The notes: generated from the sequence alone by a model not told the origin. Shown: positions 1 to 8,552, numbered from the stretch's first letter. The stretch is DNA of 38,753 nt from Streptomyces sp. yr375 (GCF_900110755.1 NZ_FOFF01000030.1:61142-99894), one strand, 5' to 3'. Program-made: numbers and translations.

Positions 1-310
1 CGGGCGCACCCGGAACGACGGGCGCACCCGGAACGACGGGCGCACCCGGAACGCCAGGCGCAGCCGGAGTGCCCGGCGCGCCAGGGCCACCGACCCCCGC
101 TCCACCCACTCCCGTTGCTCCCACTCCCGCTCCACCGACCCCCGTGTCACCGACTCCCGCGCCGCCGCCGCCCGTGTTCTGCGTGTACCAAGCCGGCGGC
201 GCGTAGTCGATGGTGAACTCGCCCGTCGTCTCGATGGCCGTCTCCGCGTCGGGCTGGTCATCGCCGGGTGTGGCCCAGCCCCCGCGGATCCCGTCCCGAT
301 CGCTGCTCAC
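1..310 (-). CDS. ESX-locus protein with collagen-like Gly/Ala/Pro N-terminus (5' end only)
   Basis: This is a partial gene running off the left edge; about 103 codons of the N-terminus are present. The start is GTG at 310-308 with AGGAGG about 5 bases upstream. The first ~45 residues are mixed and polar and include IDYAPPAWYTQNTG. After that comes low-complexity sequence built from GAGVG-type units and then tandem GAPVVP units. Its position beside eccE resembles the Streptomyces ESX-locus gene that (from memory, SCO5717) encodes a large protein with a disordered Pro-rich N-terminus and a MinD/ParA-like ATPase domain. That domain would lie outside this window and cannot be confirmed. The function is therefore inferred from position only; the gene itself is well supported by start, RBS and open frame. 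Confidence 0.75.
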   Translation of the reverse strand, partial: MSSDRDGIRGGWATPGDDQPDAETAIETTGEFTIDYAPPAWYTQNTGGGGAGVGDTGVGGAGVGATGVGGAGVGGPGAPGTPAAPGVPGAPVVPGAPVVPGAP

Positions 311-748
311 AATTCCTCCTGGTGTGGTCGAGCACCCTCATGCCGTGCCATGGCGACCATTTGCGTGTCCTGCTTTTTTTCTGCGTGTCTTGTCTGTCGT
401 CCGAGGGGATCAGAGGCCGTCTGACGTCGTCCGATGCGACCCTCCCCCCGGAGACGCCGACGCCGATCCGCTGGTTTCCGGCATCGCGCCCCGTACCAGC
501 CTAATCATCGGACGGCCCGCCTCGGCAGGCCCGCCCACCCCTCAGCGCCAGTCCACCACGTTAGGCACTCCAAAGGCAGGCCGAGAAAGCCCGGCGCAAG
601 CGCACCAGACCATCCGACAAAACGGCCATAGCGGTTCAAGTGCCGCACAGATGAAGGGAGATGAAGGGAGATGAACGGAGGTGAAGGGAAGCGAAGGGAG
701 AAGGCCGACTCGACCGGTTCCCATCGCCGCCGCTTCAGTCCATCCGTT
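311..748. other. 438-bp intergenic region upstream of the collagen-like gene
   Basis: No convincing gene is seen here. The region separates the 3' end of the conserved gene downstream of eccE from the start of the leftmost gene, both on the minus strand, so it probably holds that gene's promoter. Near its right end are a 10-bp purine-rich tandem repeat (listed separately) and a 14-bp duplicated segment overlapping the stop codon of the next gene. I see no clear -10/-35 pair. Confidence 0.5.
651..700. repeat. Five-copy 10-bp purine-rich tandem repeat
   Basis: The unit ATGAAGGGAG occurs twice exactly (651-670). Three degenerate copies follow (ATGAACGGAG, GTGAAGGGAA, GCGAAGGGAG) in perfect 10-bp register. 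All purines lie on the plus strand apart from one T and one C per unit. It lies just beyond the 3' end of the gene at 749-1552. The role is unknown; helical-phase repetition could suit a binding site or simply reflect slippage. Confidence 0.85.
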
Positions 749-1552
749 TCAGTCCATCCGTCTCGGTGTACCCAGCAACCCGATCTCCGCGTCCGTGGGC
801 TGTGTCATCACATACTGCCGGTCCCGGTCCGCGCACCACAGGGTCAGGCCGTCGGCGAGGGTGGGCAGGGTCTCCACGTCGGGCCGGGGCAGCGCCAGCG
901 CCCGGCCCAGTTCCGCGGCCTCGTCCGGCGAGATCCGCTGCACGCCGACGAGCCGCGCCTGCCGGATCAACCGCGGGGCGACCGGGCTGAGATACGGCAG
1001 CAACGTCAGCACGGACTGCCACGGCCCGGAGCTGACCCGCCCGCGCGGCGGCCGCATCCCGCAGTCCCGCACCACCAGCACGGGCGTGCCCGCCGAGGCA
1101 CCCTGCGGAGGCACCCGGCCCACCTCGTACACCGCAAGCCCGTTCTGCCCGCCGCCCATCGCGTGCACCATCTGCACCCAGGCCTGCGGCCGCCCCGTCT
1201 CCACGGCCACCCGCGCCCCGGTCGCCGCCGCCCGCAGCGCGAGCACCTGCGCGGTCCACAACCCGCCGATGAGGACGACGTCGTACGGCGTGGGCCGATT
1301 GATCCCCAGCACGGCCGGCCGCCCCTCCCCACCGACCCCGATGACGACACCGTCGTCCCCGATGGGCAGCGCGAGCGCCGCCAGTTGGTCCACGGACACC
1401 GAGTGCCGTCCGTGCCGCGGCCCGATCAGGCCGAAGCCGCTGCGCGGGGAGCGGCGTCCCGGCTGCCCCGACCGGCCGGGCTGGTCGGGCCGGCCGGCGG
1501 ACGGTTCCGGTTCGCCGGAAGTGATGGTTCCGCGTGGCGTCGTAGTCGTCAC
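749..1552 (-). CDS. Conserved ESX-associated protein of unknown function
   Basis: The protein has 267 residues. The GTG start overlaps the eccE stop in a GTGA junction, and GGAGG lies 6 bases upstream, so the two genes are translationally coupled. The first ~35 residues are Pro/Gly/Arg-rich and probably disordered. The rest is an alternating hydrophobic/polar globular sequence without signal peptide or membrane helix. It contains VVIGVGGEGRPAVLGINRP and a C-terminal part predicted to be helical. I do not recognise a named domain. In Streptomyces ESX loci a protein of this size follows eccE (from memory), so a cytosolic accessory role in secretion is plausible but inferred. The last codons lie within a duplicated 14-bp segment (733-760), so two reading frames end with the same residues Arg-Met-Asp. 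Confidence 0.8.
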   Translation of the reverse strand: MTTTTPRGTITSGEPEPSAGRPDQPGRSGQPGRRSPRSGFGLIGPRHGRHSVSVDQLAALALPIGDDGVVIGVGGEGRPAVLGINRPTPYDVVLIGGLWTAQVLALRAAATGARVAVETGRPQAWVQMVHAMGGGQNGLAVYEVGRVPPQGASAGTPVLVVRDCGMRPPRGRVSSGPWQSVLTLLPYLSPVAPRLIRQARLVGVQRISPDEAAELGRALALPRPDVETLPTLADGLTLWCADRDRQYVMTQPTDAEIGLLGTPRRMD

Positions 1553-2886
1553 CGGGCACCTCCGAGGGGCAGTGTCGCGAGCATGCCGGGCACCTGCTCC
1601 CGGTCGAGACGGGCGAGCGCGGCGCCGGTGTGCCGGGCCGCGCCCTGCACCGCGCGCCGGGCCGCCACCAGTTCGTCGTCGCTGCGTCCGGTCACCCGGA
1701 CATGCCCGGTCAGCGACACCTCCTGCCGGTCACCGTGCGCGAGCGTGACACTGAACGTCGTGGCGAGCGCGGGAACGGCCGTGACCAGGGCGACGAACTG
1801 CGGCAGCGACGGAGCGTCTCCCCCGCCCAACGAAGGCCACCGGCGCAGCCAATACGTGGTGTGGCGGCGGTTGTCGCAACGCCAGCTCCGGCTGGTCTCC
1901 TCGGTGCGCCGCTCCACCGTCCCGGTCCGCCCGGCCTCCGCCGTCACCAGCGGGTTGGCGCAGGCCGACGTGGCGATGGCGGCCGTCAACTCCTCCTCGT
2001 CGAGGACGGTCGCCCGGAATCCGGCGCCCGTCAGCCGGCTCGCGAGGTGATCCGCCGCTCGTACGACACACTTCTGCGCGCCGGTCAGACCGCCCCCGCG
2101 GACGGCCACGGCCTCCGGACACAGCTCCGGATCCAGCTTCAACGCGATCCAGGTGATGCGTACCGCAGGCGCTCCGGTCTGCTCCTGCAAGGGCGCGTAG
2201 TTGGTCACGGCCACGGACTGCCGGGGCAGATGCAGGGCGGGCGCGGGCTGTGTGTGCAGCACGATCTGGGCGGACTCCAGGCGGATGCCGTCCACCTCGA
2301 GGGCGTCCCGCACCAGGGCGAGCGGCAGCGGCTGCCGGCCGCGCTCGGCGCGCAACGCGGTCGCGTCCGCCTCCACTTGGAGGACGACGGTGACGAACGT
2401 GCCGTCCCCGACGAGCCCGACGGGCCGCCGGTCACGGCCGCCGTGGGCGTACGTCCGCAGCCCGGGATCGCACTCCACGGCCGGCCCGAACCCCGGTTCC
2501 GTGCCGGGCGGTATCACCAGCCGGGCGGCCACGCGCCGACGGGCCTTCAACTCCCGTGCCGTGGCCAGCCACTCCGGCAGCGAGCGGCCACGCCGACGAG
2601 CGAAGGCGAGGACCACCAGCACCGCGGCGATCACCCCCGCCACCGCCAGCACCACGGGCCCGCTCACCCAGCCGACGAGCAGGACGGCCGCCGCGATCTC
2701 CAGTACGACAAGGCGTTGCAACCGGAACGCCCCGCCCTGCTCGGCGCGCGCCTTGAGCGCGAGCGTGGCCGGCGCCGACGACCGCGCGGACCGCCGGGAC
2801 CGCTCGGGCGGCTGTGGACCCGCCGCCGAGGAGCCCCGGTTCCGCGACCGCCCGACGGAGCGCACGCCTGTTCCCGAAGCCCTCAC
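1549..2886 (-). CDS. eccE: Type VII secretion membrane protein EccE
   Basis: EccE is a peripheral subunit of the membrane-embedded ESX secretion complex. The 445-residue product has a disordered Arg/Ser/Pro-rich N-terminus (~1-50). Two adjacent transmembrane helices follow at about 57-75 and 77-96, then a basic stretch. The rest is a long cytosolic region with the EccE-type segment around VTNYAPLQEQTG. Length and topology match the family. The start is GTG with a GGGGGGA Shine-Dalgarno element a few bases upstream. The gene is the first of a minus-strand operon, diverges from eccB across ~200 bp, and is coupled to the next gene by a 4-base overlap. Presence together with eccB, eccC, eccD and mycP makes the assignment secure although EccE sequences are poorly conserved. 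Confidence 0.88.
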   Translation of the reverse strand: MRASGTGVRSVGRSRNRGSSAAGPQPPERSRRSARSSAPATLALKARAEQGGAFRLQRLVVLEIAAAVLLVGWVSGPVVLAVAGVIAAVLVVLAFARRRGRSLPEWLATARELKARRRVAARLVIPPGTEPGFGPAVECDPGLRTYAHGGRDRRPVGLVGDGTFVTVVLQVEADATALRAERGRQPLPLALVRDALEVDGIRLESAQIVLHTQPAPALHLPRQSVAVTNYAPLQEQTGAPAVRITWIALKLDPELCPEAVAVRGGGLTGAQKCVVRAADHLASRLTGAGFRATVLDEEELTAAIATSACANPLVTAEAGRTGTVERRTEETSRSWRCDNRRHTTYWLRRWPSLGGGDAPSLPQFVALVTAVPALATTFSVTLAHGDRQEVSLTGHVRVTGRSDDELVAARRAVQGAARHTGAALARLDREQVPGMLATLPLGGAR

Positions 2887-3090
2887 TCCATCCCCCCGTT
2901 CCGCTCACGATTCGCCCGTGTTCCAGCACCGCACAGGGCACTCGACGGCCCAGGAACCCTACCCGCTCCCCAAGCCCCCACGGTTACCGGGCATAGTAGG
3001 TGGCCGCTCTGACATCAGCGACGGGGAACCGGGTCCACCCGCGCCGCGGAGCACGCGGACCGGCCGGAAAACGGGGAGTGACGGGCACAG
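2887..3090. promoter_or_regulatory. Divergent promoter region between eccE and eccB
   Basis: This 204-bp gap lies between the starts of eccE (minus) and eccB (plus), so it must hold at least the eccE promoter and probably that of eccB-mycP. I do not see a consensus -10/-35 pair that I would defend. A GGGGAG ribosome binding site for eccB lies near its right end. Confidence 0.45.
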
Positions 3091-4617
3091 ATGGCATCAC
3101 GGCGGGACCAGCTCAACGCCTACACCTTCGCGAAGCGCCGGATGCTCGCGGCCTTTCTGCAGCCGTCGCCCGACGGCTCGGAGGAGGGGGCGCCGCGCCC
3201 GCTGCGCGCGATCCTGCCCGGCATCGTCGTCGGGGTGATCGTCATGGCCGTCTTCGGGGCGTGGGGCATGTTCAAGCCGACCGCGCCGAAGGGCTGGGAT
3301 CTGCCCAACGCCAAGGTGATCGTCGCGAGCAAGTCGACCACGCGCTACGTCGTCCTGCGGACCGGCAAGGAGGTCCAACTGCACCCCGTCCTCAACATGG
3401 CCTCCGCCAAACTGCTCCTCGACGAGGGACAGGGCGACGTGGTGACCGTCTCGGAGTCCGTCCTCGACAGCGGCAAAATCCCGCACGGCGTGACCGTCGG
3501 CATCCCGTACGCCCCCGACCGGCTGCCGTCGGCGTCCGAGGCCGGTACCGGGAAGCGCTGGGCGGTCTGCGAGCGGCCGAGCGCGGGGGGCGGCGACTCC
3601 GTCCAGAAGGCCGCGCTGGTCCTGGCCGCCCGGGAGAAGAAGGCGACCGACGGCGCGGAGCGGCTGCACGGTGGCCAACTGCTCTACGTGGCGGACCCGG
3701 ACGGCAAGCGCTACGTCGTCGACGCGAACGGTACGGCGTATCCCATCGGCAAGAGCGACGAGTTGCTGCTGCGCGCGGTGGTCGGTTCCGGCCGGCAGCC
3801 CCAGCGGGTGTCCGCGGAATGGCTGGCGACCCTGCACCGGGGCGACCCGATCGCCTTCCCGGACGTTCCCGGGCAGCCGGGCGCACCGGCCGACGCGCCC
3901 GGTCAGCTCGACGAGTCGGCCGACAGGGTCGGCATGGTGCTCAAGGCGTTCGACAACAAGAAGGAGCAGTACTACGTGGTGTTGAGCGGCCGGGTCGCCC
4001 CCGTGTCCGCGTTCGTCGCCCAGCTTCTGCTGTTCAGCAAGGACCTGGCCCCGCTCGGCCAGGCCGGTCACGCCCGTGAGACGGGCCCCGGCGCGATCGT
4101 GCCGGGCGAGGCCTTCGGCACCGGGCAGCGCTGGCCGGCCGGGGATCCCGTGCCGGTCAACGAGGCGTCGTCGGCCGCCGGGAGCCGTAGCACGATCTGC
4201 ACCGTCCTGCGCGGTGTGAACGCCGAGTCGGGCGCCACGACCCTGAGCACCTGGGCGGGCACGGAGTTCCCGGCCCAGCTCCCCACCGGTTCCTCCAGTG
4301 CCTACGTCACGCCGGGCTCGGGTCAGCTCTACCGCCAGTTCCAGGGCGAGGAGACCAAGGCCGGCCCGGTCTTCCTGGTCACCGACACGGGCCTGCGCTA
4401 CGTGCTCCAGTCCAACGGCGACAGTGCGACGGCCGACGCGGGCATCGGCACCACCGCGAAGAAGCGCGAGCAACTCCAGCAGGAGGCGCAGCAGGCCCAG
4501 ACGCTGCTGGGCTACAAGGACGTCCATCCGGCGCCGATCCCGGCCGCCTGGTCGGAGTTCCTGCCCACCGGCCCGCGCCTGTCGACGGCGGCGGCACGCC
4601 AGCCCCAGGGCTCGTGA
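3091..4617 (+). CDS. eccB: Type VII secretion protein EccB
   Basis: EccB is a core subunit of the ESX membrane complex with one membrane anchor and a large extracytoplasmic domain. The 508-residue sequence opens with MASRRDQLNAYTFAKRRM, the classic EccB N-terminus. A single transmembrane helix is at about 41-61. The external part contains repeated motifs such as RYVVDANG and RYVLQSNG, matching the repeat lobes of the family. The ATG start has a GGGGAG element upstream. The stop overlaps the longest open frame of the following mycosin gene. EccB and the mycosin are neighbours in most ESX loci, and mycosins stabilise the complex. Confidence 0.95.
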   Translation: MASRRDQLNAYTFAKRRMLAAFLQPSPDGSEEGAPRPLRAILPGIVVGVIVMAVFGAWGMFKPTAPKGWDLPNAKVIVASKSTTRYVVLRTGKEVQLHPVLNMASAKLLLDEGQGDVVTVSESVLDSGKIPHGVTVGIPYAPDRLPSASEAGTGKRWAVCERPSAGGGDSVQKAALVLAAREKKATDGAERLHGGQLLYVADPDGKRYVVDANGTAYPIGKSDELLLRAVVGSGRQPQRVSAEWLATLHRGDPIAFPDVPGQPGAPADAPGQLDESADRVGMVLKAFDNKKEQYYVVLSGRVAPVSAFVAQLLLFSKDLAPLGQAGHARETGPGAIVPGEAFGTGQRWPAGDPVPVNEASSAAGSRSTICTVLRGVNAESGATTLSTWAGTEFPAQLPTGSSSAYVTPGSGQLYRQFQGEETKAGPVFLVTDTGLRYVLQSNGDSATADAGIGTTAKKREQLQQEAQQAQTLLGYKDVHPAPIPAAWSEFLPTGPRLSTAAARQPQGS

Positions 4618-4631
4618 GGAGGCGGACGAGG

Positions 4632-5921
4632 GTGCTCCGTACGACGATGACGCTGCGTACGACCGTGCTGCGTACGACGCTGATGACGGCCGCGGCCCTC
4701 CTCGCCACGGCGACGGTCCTCGCGCCCCCCGCAGCGGCCACGCCAGCCGCGTCGGCCGTGGGCAAACTGCCCTACTCGGACCAGTGCACGTTCCCCAACG
4801 GCGAGTACCCGGGCCGTCCATGGGCGCTGCAGCGCGTCCTTCTGGACGAACTGTGGAGCCGTTCCAAGGGCAAGGGCGTCCGGGTGGCCGTCATCGACAC
4901 GGGCGTGGACGTCAAAAACCCGCAGCTCACCGACGCGGTGGACGTGAAGGCAGGCCGCAACCTGCTGCCGAGGAACCTCAAGGACGACAACGGCGACCCG
5001 ATCGAGCGGGGCGACGAAAACGGCACGACGGACACCGTCGGCCACGGCACCAAGGTCGCCGGCATCATCGCGGCCCGCCCCCTCGACGGTACCGGCTTCG
5101 TGGGCCTGGCCCCCGAGGCGACGATCATCCCGATCCAGCAGAACGACGCCGAGGGCCACGGCGACACCAAGTCCCTGACCACGGCGATCGACTACGCCGT
5201 CCAGGCCGGGGCCGGGGTCATCAACATCTCCCAGGACACGTCGAACGCCATGAAGCCGTCCCCCGACCTGGAGAAGGCGATCGACGAGGCCCTGGACCGG
5301 AAGATCGTGGTCGTGGCGTCGGCGGGCAACGACGGCCTCGGCGGCAACGTCAAGGAGACCTATCCCGCCTCCTACGAAGGCGTCCTGGCGGTGGCCGCCT
5401 CCGACCGCAACAACGAACGCGCCTCCTTCTCCCAGTCCGGCGACTTCGTCGGCGTGGCGGCCCCCGGCGTCGACATGATCTCCACGGTCCCCCAGGGCGG
5501 CCACTGCTCCGACAACGGGACGAGCTTCTCGGCGCCGTACGTGGCGGGTGTGGCCGCGCTGCTCAAGGCGAGGCACCCGGACTGGACCGCCCGCGAGATC
5601 GTCGCCCAGATCGAACAGACCGCGGAACGCACGATCGCGGGCCACGACCGGCTGGTCGGCTGGGGCGTCGTCGACCCGGTCCGCGCACTGACCGAGGACG
5701 ACCGTCCCATCGAGTCCCCGAGCCCCAAGGACGGCCTGGGCAAGGCCGAGGCCCCGTCCCCCGCGAAGTTCCGGATCGGCGAGACCCCCGACGAACGCAA
5801 CGCGCGTCTCGCCACATACGTGGTCGTGGCGGCGGCGGCCCTGGTCGCGGGCCTGGGCGGCACGGCGGTCGCGATCCGGGACGCGCGGCGGCGGGCACGC
5901 AGGGTTGCGGGGGCGGAGTAG
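4632..5921 (+). CDS. mycP: Mycosin, membrane-anchored subtilisin-like protease MycP
   Basis: Mycosins are S8 serine proteases needed for ESX secretion and complex stability. Counted from the GTG at 4632, the catalytic residues are Asp89 (VAVIDTG), His138 (VGHGTKVAG) and Ser298 (NGTSFSAP). The oxyanion Asn is in ASAGND. An N-terminal signal peptide ends near PPAAATPAA. A C-terminal transmembrane helix (VVVAAAALVAGLGG) is followed by an Arg-rich cytosolic tail, as usual for mycosins. The frame is open back to a GTG at 4614 that overlaps the eccB stop, but only GTG 4632 has a good RBS (AGGAGG at 4617-4622, 9 bases away). ATG 4647 is a third option. This is one of two mycosin genes in the locus. 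Confidence 0.92.
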   Translation: MLRTTMTLRTTVLRTTLMTAAALLATATVLAPPAAATPAASAVGKLPYSDQCTFPNGEYPGRPWALQRVLLDELWSRSKGKGVRVAVIDTGVDVKNPQLTDAVDVKAGRNLLPRNLKDDNGDPIERGDENGTTDTVGHGTKVAGIIAARPLDGTGFVGLAPEATIIPIQQNDAEGHGDTKSLTTAIDYAVQAGAGVINISQDTSNAMKPSPDLEKAIDEALDRKIVVVASAGNDGLGGNVKETYPASYEGVLAVAASDRNNERASFSQSGDFVGVAAPGVDMISTVPQGGHCSDNGTSFSAPYVAGVAALLKARHPDWTAREIVAQIEQTAERTIAGHDRLVGWGVVDPVRALTEDDRPIESPSPKDGLGKAEAPSPAKFRIGETPDERNARLATYVVVAAAALVAGLGGTAVAIRDARRRARRVAGAE

Positions 5922-6043
5922 CAGGCAGCGGCCATCTCACCGTGCAGCGCGCCGAGTTGAATCGTGTGGTGGCCACCGACTTAGCATCATCGCAACAGCA
6001 GGCGACGTGTGATGCCGATGTGACAGGGGGGCGGAGGTACAGC
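5922..6043 (+). promoter_or_regulatory. Possible promoter upstream of the first WXG100 cargo operon
   Basis: This 122-bp gap between mycP and the next gene breaks the otherwise overlapping arrangement. A weak sigma-70-like pair is visible, TTGAAT at 5957-5962 and TAGCAT at 5982-5987. Its 19-base spacer is longer than ideal, so this is tentative. Confidence 0.3.
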
Positions 6044-6463
6044 ATGGGAGTGCCGGGAGCCGGCTCAGGGCAGGGTGGCGGCCCAGATCTTCGGGCGTCC
6101 GCGACGGACCTCACCAAACTCGCCGATGACCTCGACGGCATGCAGGATCACCTGGACAAGCAGGTGCGGCGCATGGACGCGGTCGTCGACGGCATCGAGG
6201 CGGGCTGGCGCGGCCCGGCGGCGTCGGCCTACCGCGACTTCCACCGGGCGGCGGCCGAGGACGCCGTACGCATCCGCGAAGTGATGAAGCTGCTGGCGGA
6301 GGCGGTACGGCTGAGCCGCGACGGCTTCTCCCGGGACGACCTCGAGGTGCTCGCCCGGATGCGGCGGATCCAGGTGGACGTCGACAGCGAGGTCGACCGC
6401 CTGTCGACGCCGAACACCGAGGCGCCGACGTCGGCGCCGCGTAGCAGCCTCGACTCGTTCTGA
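6044..6463 (+). CDS. WXG100-family ESX substrate or effector partner
   Basis: This 139-residue protein has the helix-turn-helix pattern of the WXG100 family, with Trp55-Arg-Gly57 (AGWRGPAAS) in the turn. Two long amphipathic helices flank the turn (about 22-52 and 60-90), and there is a third acidic/basic helix around 96-120. The C-terminal 20 residues are Ser/Thr/Pro-rich. The start ATG has GGAGG 6 bases upstream. It is longer than the canonical ~100 residues, like many dedicated partners of larger effectors. It lies directly before another WXG100 gene and the RNase A-like effector. This suggests, as inference, that the pair forms a targeting complex for that effector. Confidence 0.85.
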   Translation: MGVPGAGSGQGGGPDLRASATDLTKLADDLDGMQDHLDKQVRRMDAVVDGIEAGWRGPAASAYRDFHRAAAEDAVRIREVMKLLAEAVRLSRDGFSRDDLEVLARMRRIQVDVDSEVDRLSTPNTEAPTSAPRSSLDSF

Positions 6464-6514
6464 CGCGGGCCGAGCAGCCCATGCGCGACGCAGTCGCCGA
6501 TACCGAGGGGGAAA

Positions 6515-6829
6515 ATGACGAACGGCGCCGCACCCGACGACCACATAACGGTCTCCTTCGCCACGCTCCACGAGCTGGCCGCCGATCTGGAGGACATCCT
6601 CAAGAAGCTCAACGAGAGACTGGACGGCCTCCACGACCGCGTCGTCCCGGTCGTCGAGGCCTGGGAGGGCGAGACGCGTGAGGTGTTCGTCGACAAACTC
6701 GATGAGTGGAACCGCTCGGCGCAGGACCTTCAGGCCGCCCAGAAGTGGCTGCACGCGTATGTGACCACCGGCCACATCAACTACGCGGCGGCGCACCGGG
6801 CGGTGCTGCGGGGCTGGGGAGCGCTCTGA
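6515..6829 (+). CDS. WXG100-family protein
   Basis: The 104-residue protein has the typical WXG100 size and fold. The motif is Trp50-Glu-Gly52 (EAWEGETREVF) between two long helices. It starts at ATG with GAGGGG upstream. Its final base is shared with the ATG of the RNase A-like effector gene, so the two are very probably translationally coupled. I see no C-terminal YxxxD/E signal, so it would rely on a partner for export. The most likely role is heterodimer partner or targeting factor of the downstream effector. Confidence 0.88.
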   Translation: MTNGAAPDDHITVSFATLHELAADLEDILKKLNERLDGLHDRVVPVVEAWEGETREVFVDKLDEWNRSAQDLQAAQKWLHAYVTTGHINYAAAHRAVLRGWGAL

Positions 6830-8523
6830 TGGGAACGCCGACTCCTTCCCAGAGCGGCACCATCGATGTGAAGCCGTCTCACCTGCGCTACGTGGCAGGC
6901 GGCTTCGCCGGGCAGCAGACGCCCTTCGACAAAGCCGCCAAGGATCTGCTCACCGAGCTGAACAAGTACCCGGACGCCGGTGGGTTCGGGACGGCCGCCG
7001 AGGATTTGGCAAAGGCGTACGTCGAGGTCGGCACTCTCTACCTCAAGGTGTGGGCCAGGTCCGTGGAGAGCATCGGCGGCGCCGGTGTCGGCTTCGCCAC
7101 AACTGCCAACAACTACGCGAAGGCCGAGGCGGCGAACGACGCCTCCGGCAAGACCAAACCCCAGACGCAGCCACCGCCGCAGGTCATCGAGAAGGCCCCG
7201 GACTATGGTTCCGTGCCCGATCTCAAATGGGGTGACGACGACGGCGGCGACGATTTCATCCGCTCACTTCTGGAATGCATACCCGATGTCGTCTGGCACA
7301 TCATCCGGCCCCTCCTGGAGCACGCCTTCCGCTGGGGCAAGGTGGCGGAGGTCTACCCCTATCCGCAGCAGCACTATCTGAACTCCCTCTCCCAGGACTG
7401 GGCGGACATGACCATCACGCTCTCCATGACGGAGAGCACGCTGACCGGTCTGGTGAGCGGTATCACGCAGCAGAGCAACAGCGAGTGGTATGACGCCATG
7501 CGCCAGTTCTGCAGCTCCCTGTGGGGAACCTCCGCATGGGGGAAGAATCCTCAGGACTCCCCCTACAAGTGGAAGCACGACAGCGCTTCCAGCCCCACCG
7601 CCACGCACCCGGTCATGTCGGTTCTCTTCGACAGCGCGAAGAAGATCAGCGATGTGTTGCGCGAGTTCGCCGAAGCCGCGGTCGAACTGAACGGCAAGGT
7701 CTGGGACGTCTACTTCGAAGCCGTGAAGCAGGCCGTCGGCAAAATCGACCTCAGTGACGGCCTTGACATGGACGACGTCAAGGAGGGGGCGAAGACGGTC
7801 GGCCGCGTCATGAAGGGGATCTTCACAGCGGGCGCGGAACTCAGTGCCGAGATCACGCTCAACATCGACACCGCTGCCCTGAACGCGGTGGTGGAGCACT
7901 ACAACAGCCGGGTCGACGCCCTGACGCCCCAACTCCGCGCGCTCAAGACGGATCTGGCGGAAGCAGAGCTCAGCGCTCCCCGGTACGCTGCCGAGGAGGC
8001 ACGGGCAGAGGCATTCGGTGCGCGGGCCCTCAACGAGTTCAAGAAGGAACACCAGTGGACCGTGCCGGACGACTCGGCGGGAAACCACAGGTACCCGCTC
8101 GATCTGGCCGGCCAGGAATACATTGCGAACTCCCATGGAGTGGACAAGCACATCGGAAAGGACAACGCTCAGCTCGCCCAGCGGCTGCGCGACCAGACCA
8201 ACATTCCTGCCGCCTCCACCTTTGAAACCATGACGGACGCCCAGAAGTACACGCAGTTGTGCGTCGACAAGAACCAGGACGATATCAAGCGCTACCTGGA
8301 CAGCGGGCCCCCGTACCATCCGCCGAACAAGGTCTTCACCTATCATGACGCAAATGGTCCGGTGACAGGAAGAAGTATTTCCAAGGCGGACTACCAGGCC
8401 GGCCTGAACTCCCATCAGCCGCCGAATGTCGTCGATTCGCACGGCGTGCAGATTCGGGTGAAGCCCGATCCGGGAATGGACCCCCCGTTCACCCTCATAA
8501 CGTCCACCCCCACGAAGAACTGA
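6829..8523 (+). CDS. ESX polymorphic toxin with C-terminal bacterial RNase A-like (CdiA-CT) domain
   Basis: The 564-residue protein has the architecture of a secreted antibacterial toxin. Residues ~1-105 are a helical ESX-type domain ending in Tyr96-Ala-Lys-Ala-Glu100, which fits the YxxxD/E secretion signal. A Pro/Gln linker and a long helical middle follow (to ~410). The last ~130 residues match the bacterial RNase A-like toxin domain first defined in CdiA of Yersinia kristensenii. They contain His441 in KHIGK, Arg452 exactly 11 residues later, an AASTF segment, a TGRS segment, and a terminal TSTP (Thr558, Thr560) where the family usually has T-x-Y-P. That His-to-Arg spacing is the one I recall for the catalytic His/Arg pair. 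The expected activity is RNA cleavage in a target cell. The family Tyr appears replaced by Thr, so activity needs testing. A CdiI-like gene follows 29 bases later. Confidence 0.88.
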   Translation: MGTPTPSQSGTIDVKPSHLRYVAGGFAGQQTPFDKAAKDLLTELNKYPDAGGFGTAAEDLAKAYVEVGTLYLKVWARSVESIGGAGVGFATTANNYAKAEAANDASGKTKPQTQPPPQVIEKAPDYGSVPDLKWGDDDGGDDFIRSLLECIPDVVWHIIRPLLEHAFRWGKVAEVYPYPQQHYLNSLSQDWADMTITLSMTESTLTGLVSGITQQSNSEWYDAMRQFCSSLWGTSAWGKNPQDSPYKWKHDSASSPTATHPVMSVLFDSAKKISDVLREFAEAAVELNGKVWDVYFEAVKQAVGKIDLSDGLDMDDVKEGAKTVGRVMKGIFTAGAELSAEITLNIDTAALNAVVEHYNSRVDALTPQLRALKTDLAEAELSAPRYAAEEARAEAFGARALNEFKKEHQWTVPDDSAGNHRYPLDLAGQEYIANSHGVDKHIGKDNAQLAQRLRDQTNIPAASTFETMTDAQKYTQLCVDKNQDDIKRYLDSGPPYHPPNKVFTYHDANGPVTGRSISKADYQAGLNSHQPPNVVDSHGVQIRVKPDPGMDPPFTLITSTPTKN

Positions 8524-8552
8524 CAGGCAGAATCGAGGAGTGGCCGAGAGAC

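Noticed and set aside
651..760. CRISPR-like or VNTR array
   Set aside because: Units are 10 bp and 14 bp without spacers; no cas genes in the window.
735..1559. Alternative 274-codon frame overlapping the gene after eccE
   Set aside because: Its composition is Ala/Arg/Gly shadow-like. The 749-1552 frame has the RBS and the 4-base coupling with eccE. Both end in the same residues only because of the 14-bp duplication.
3097..5645. Large minus-strand frames opposite eccB and mycP
   Set aside because: They are antisense to genes with catalytic motifs, and the products have no recognisable domain.
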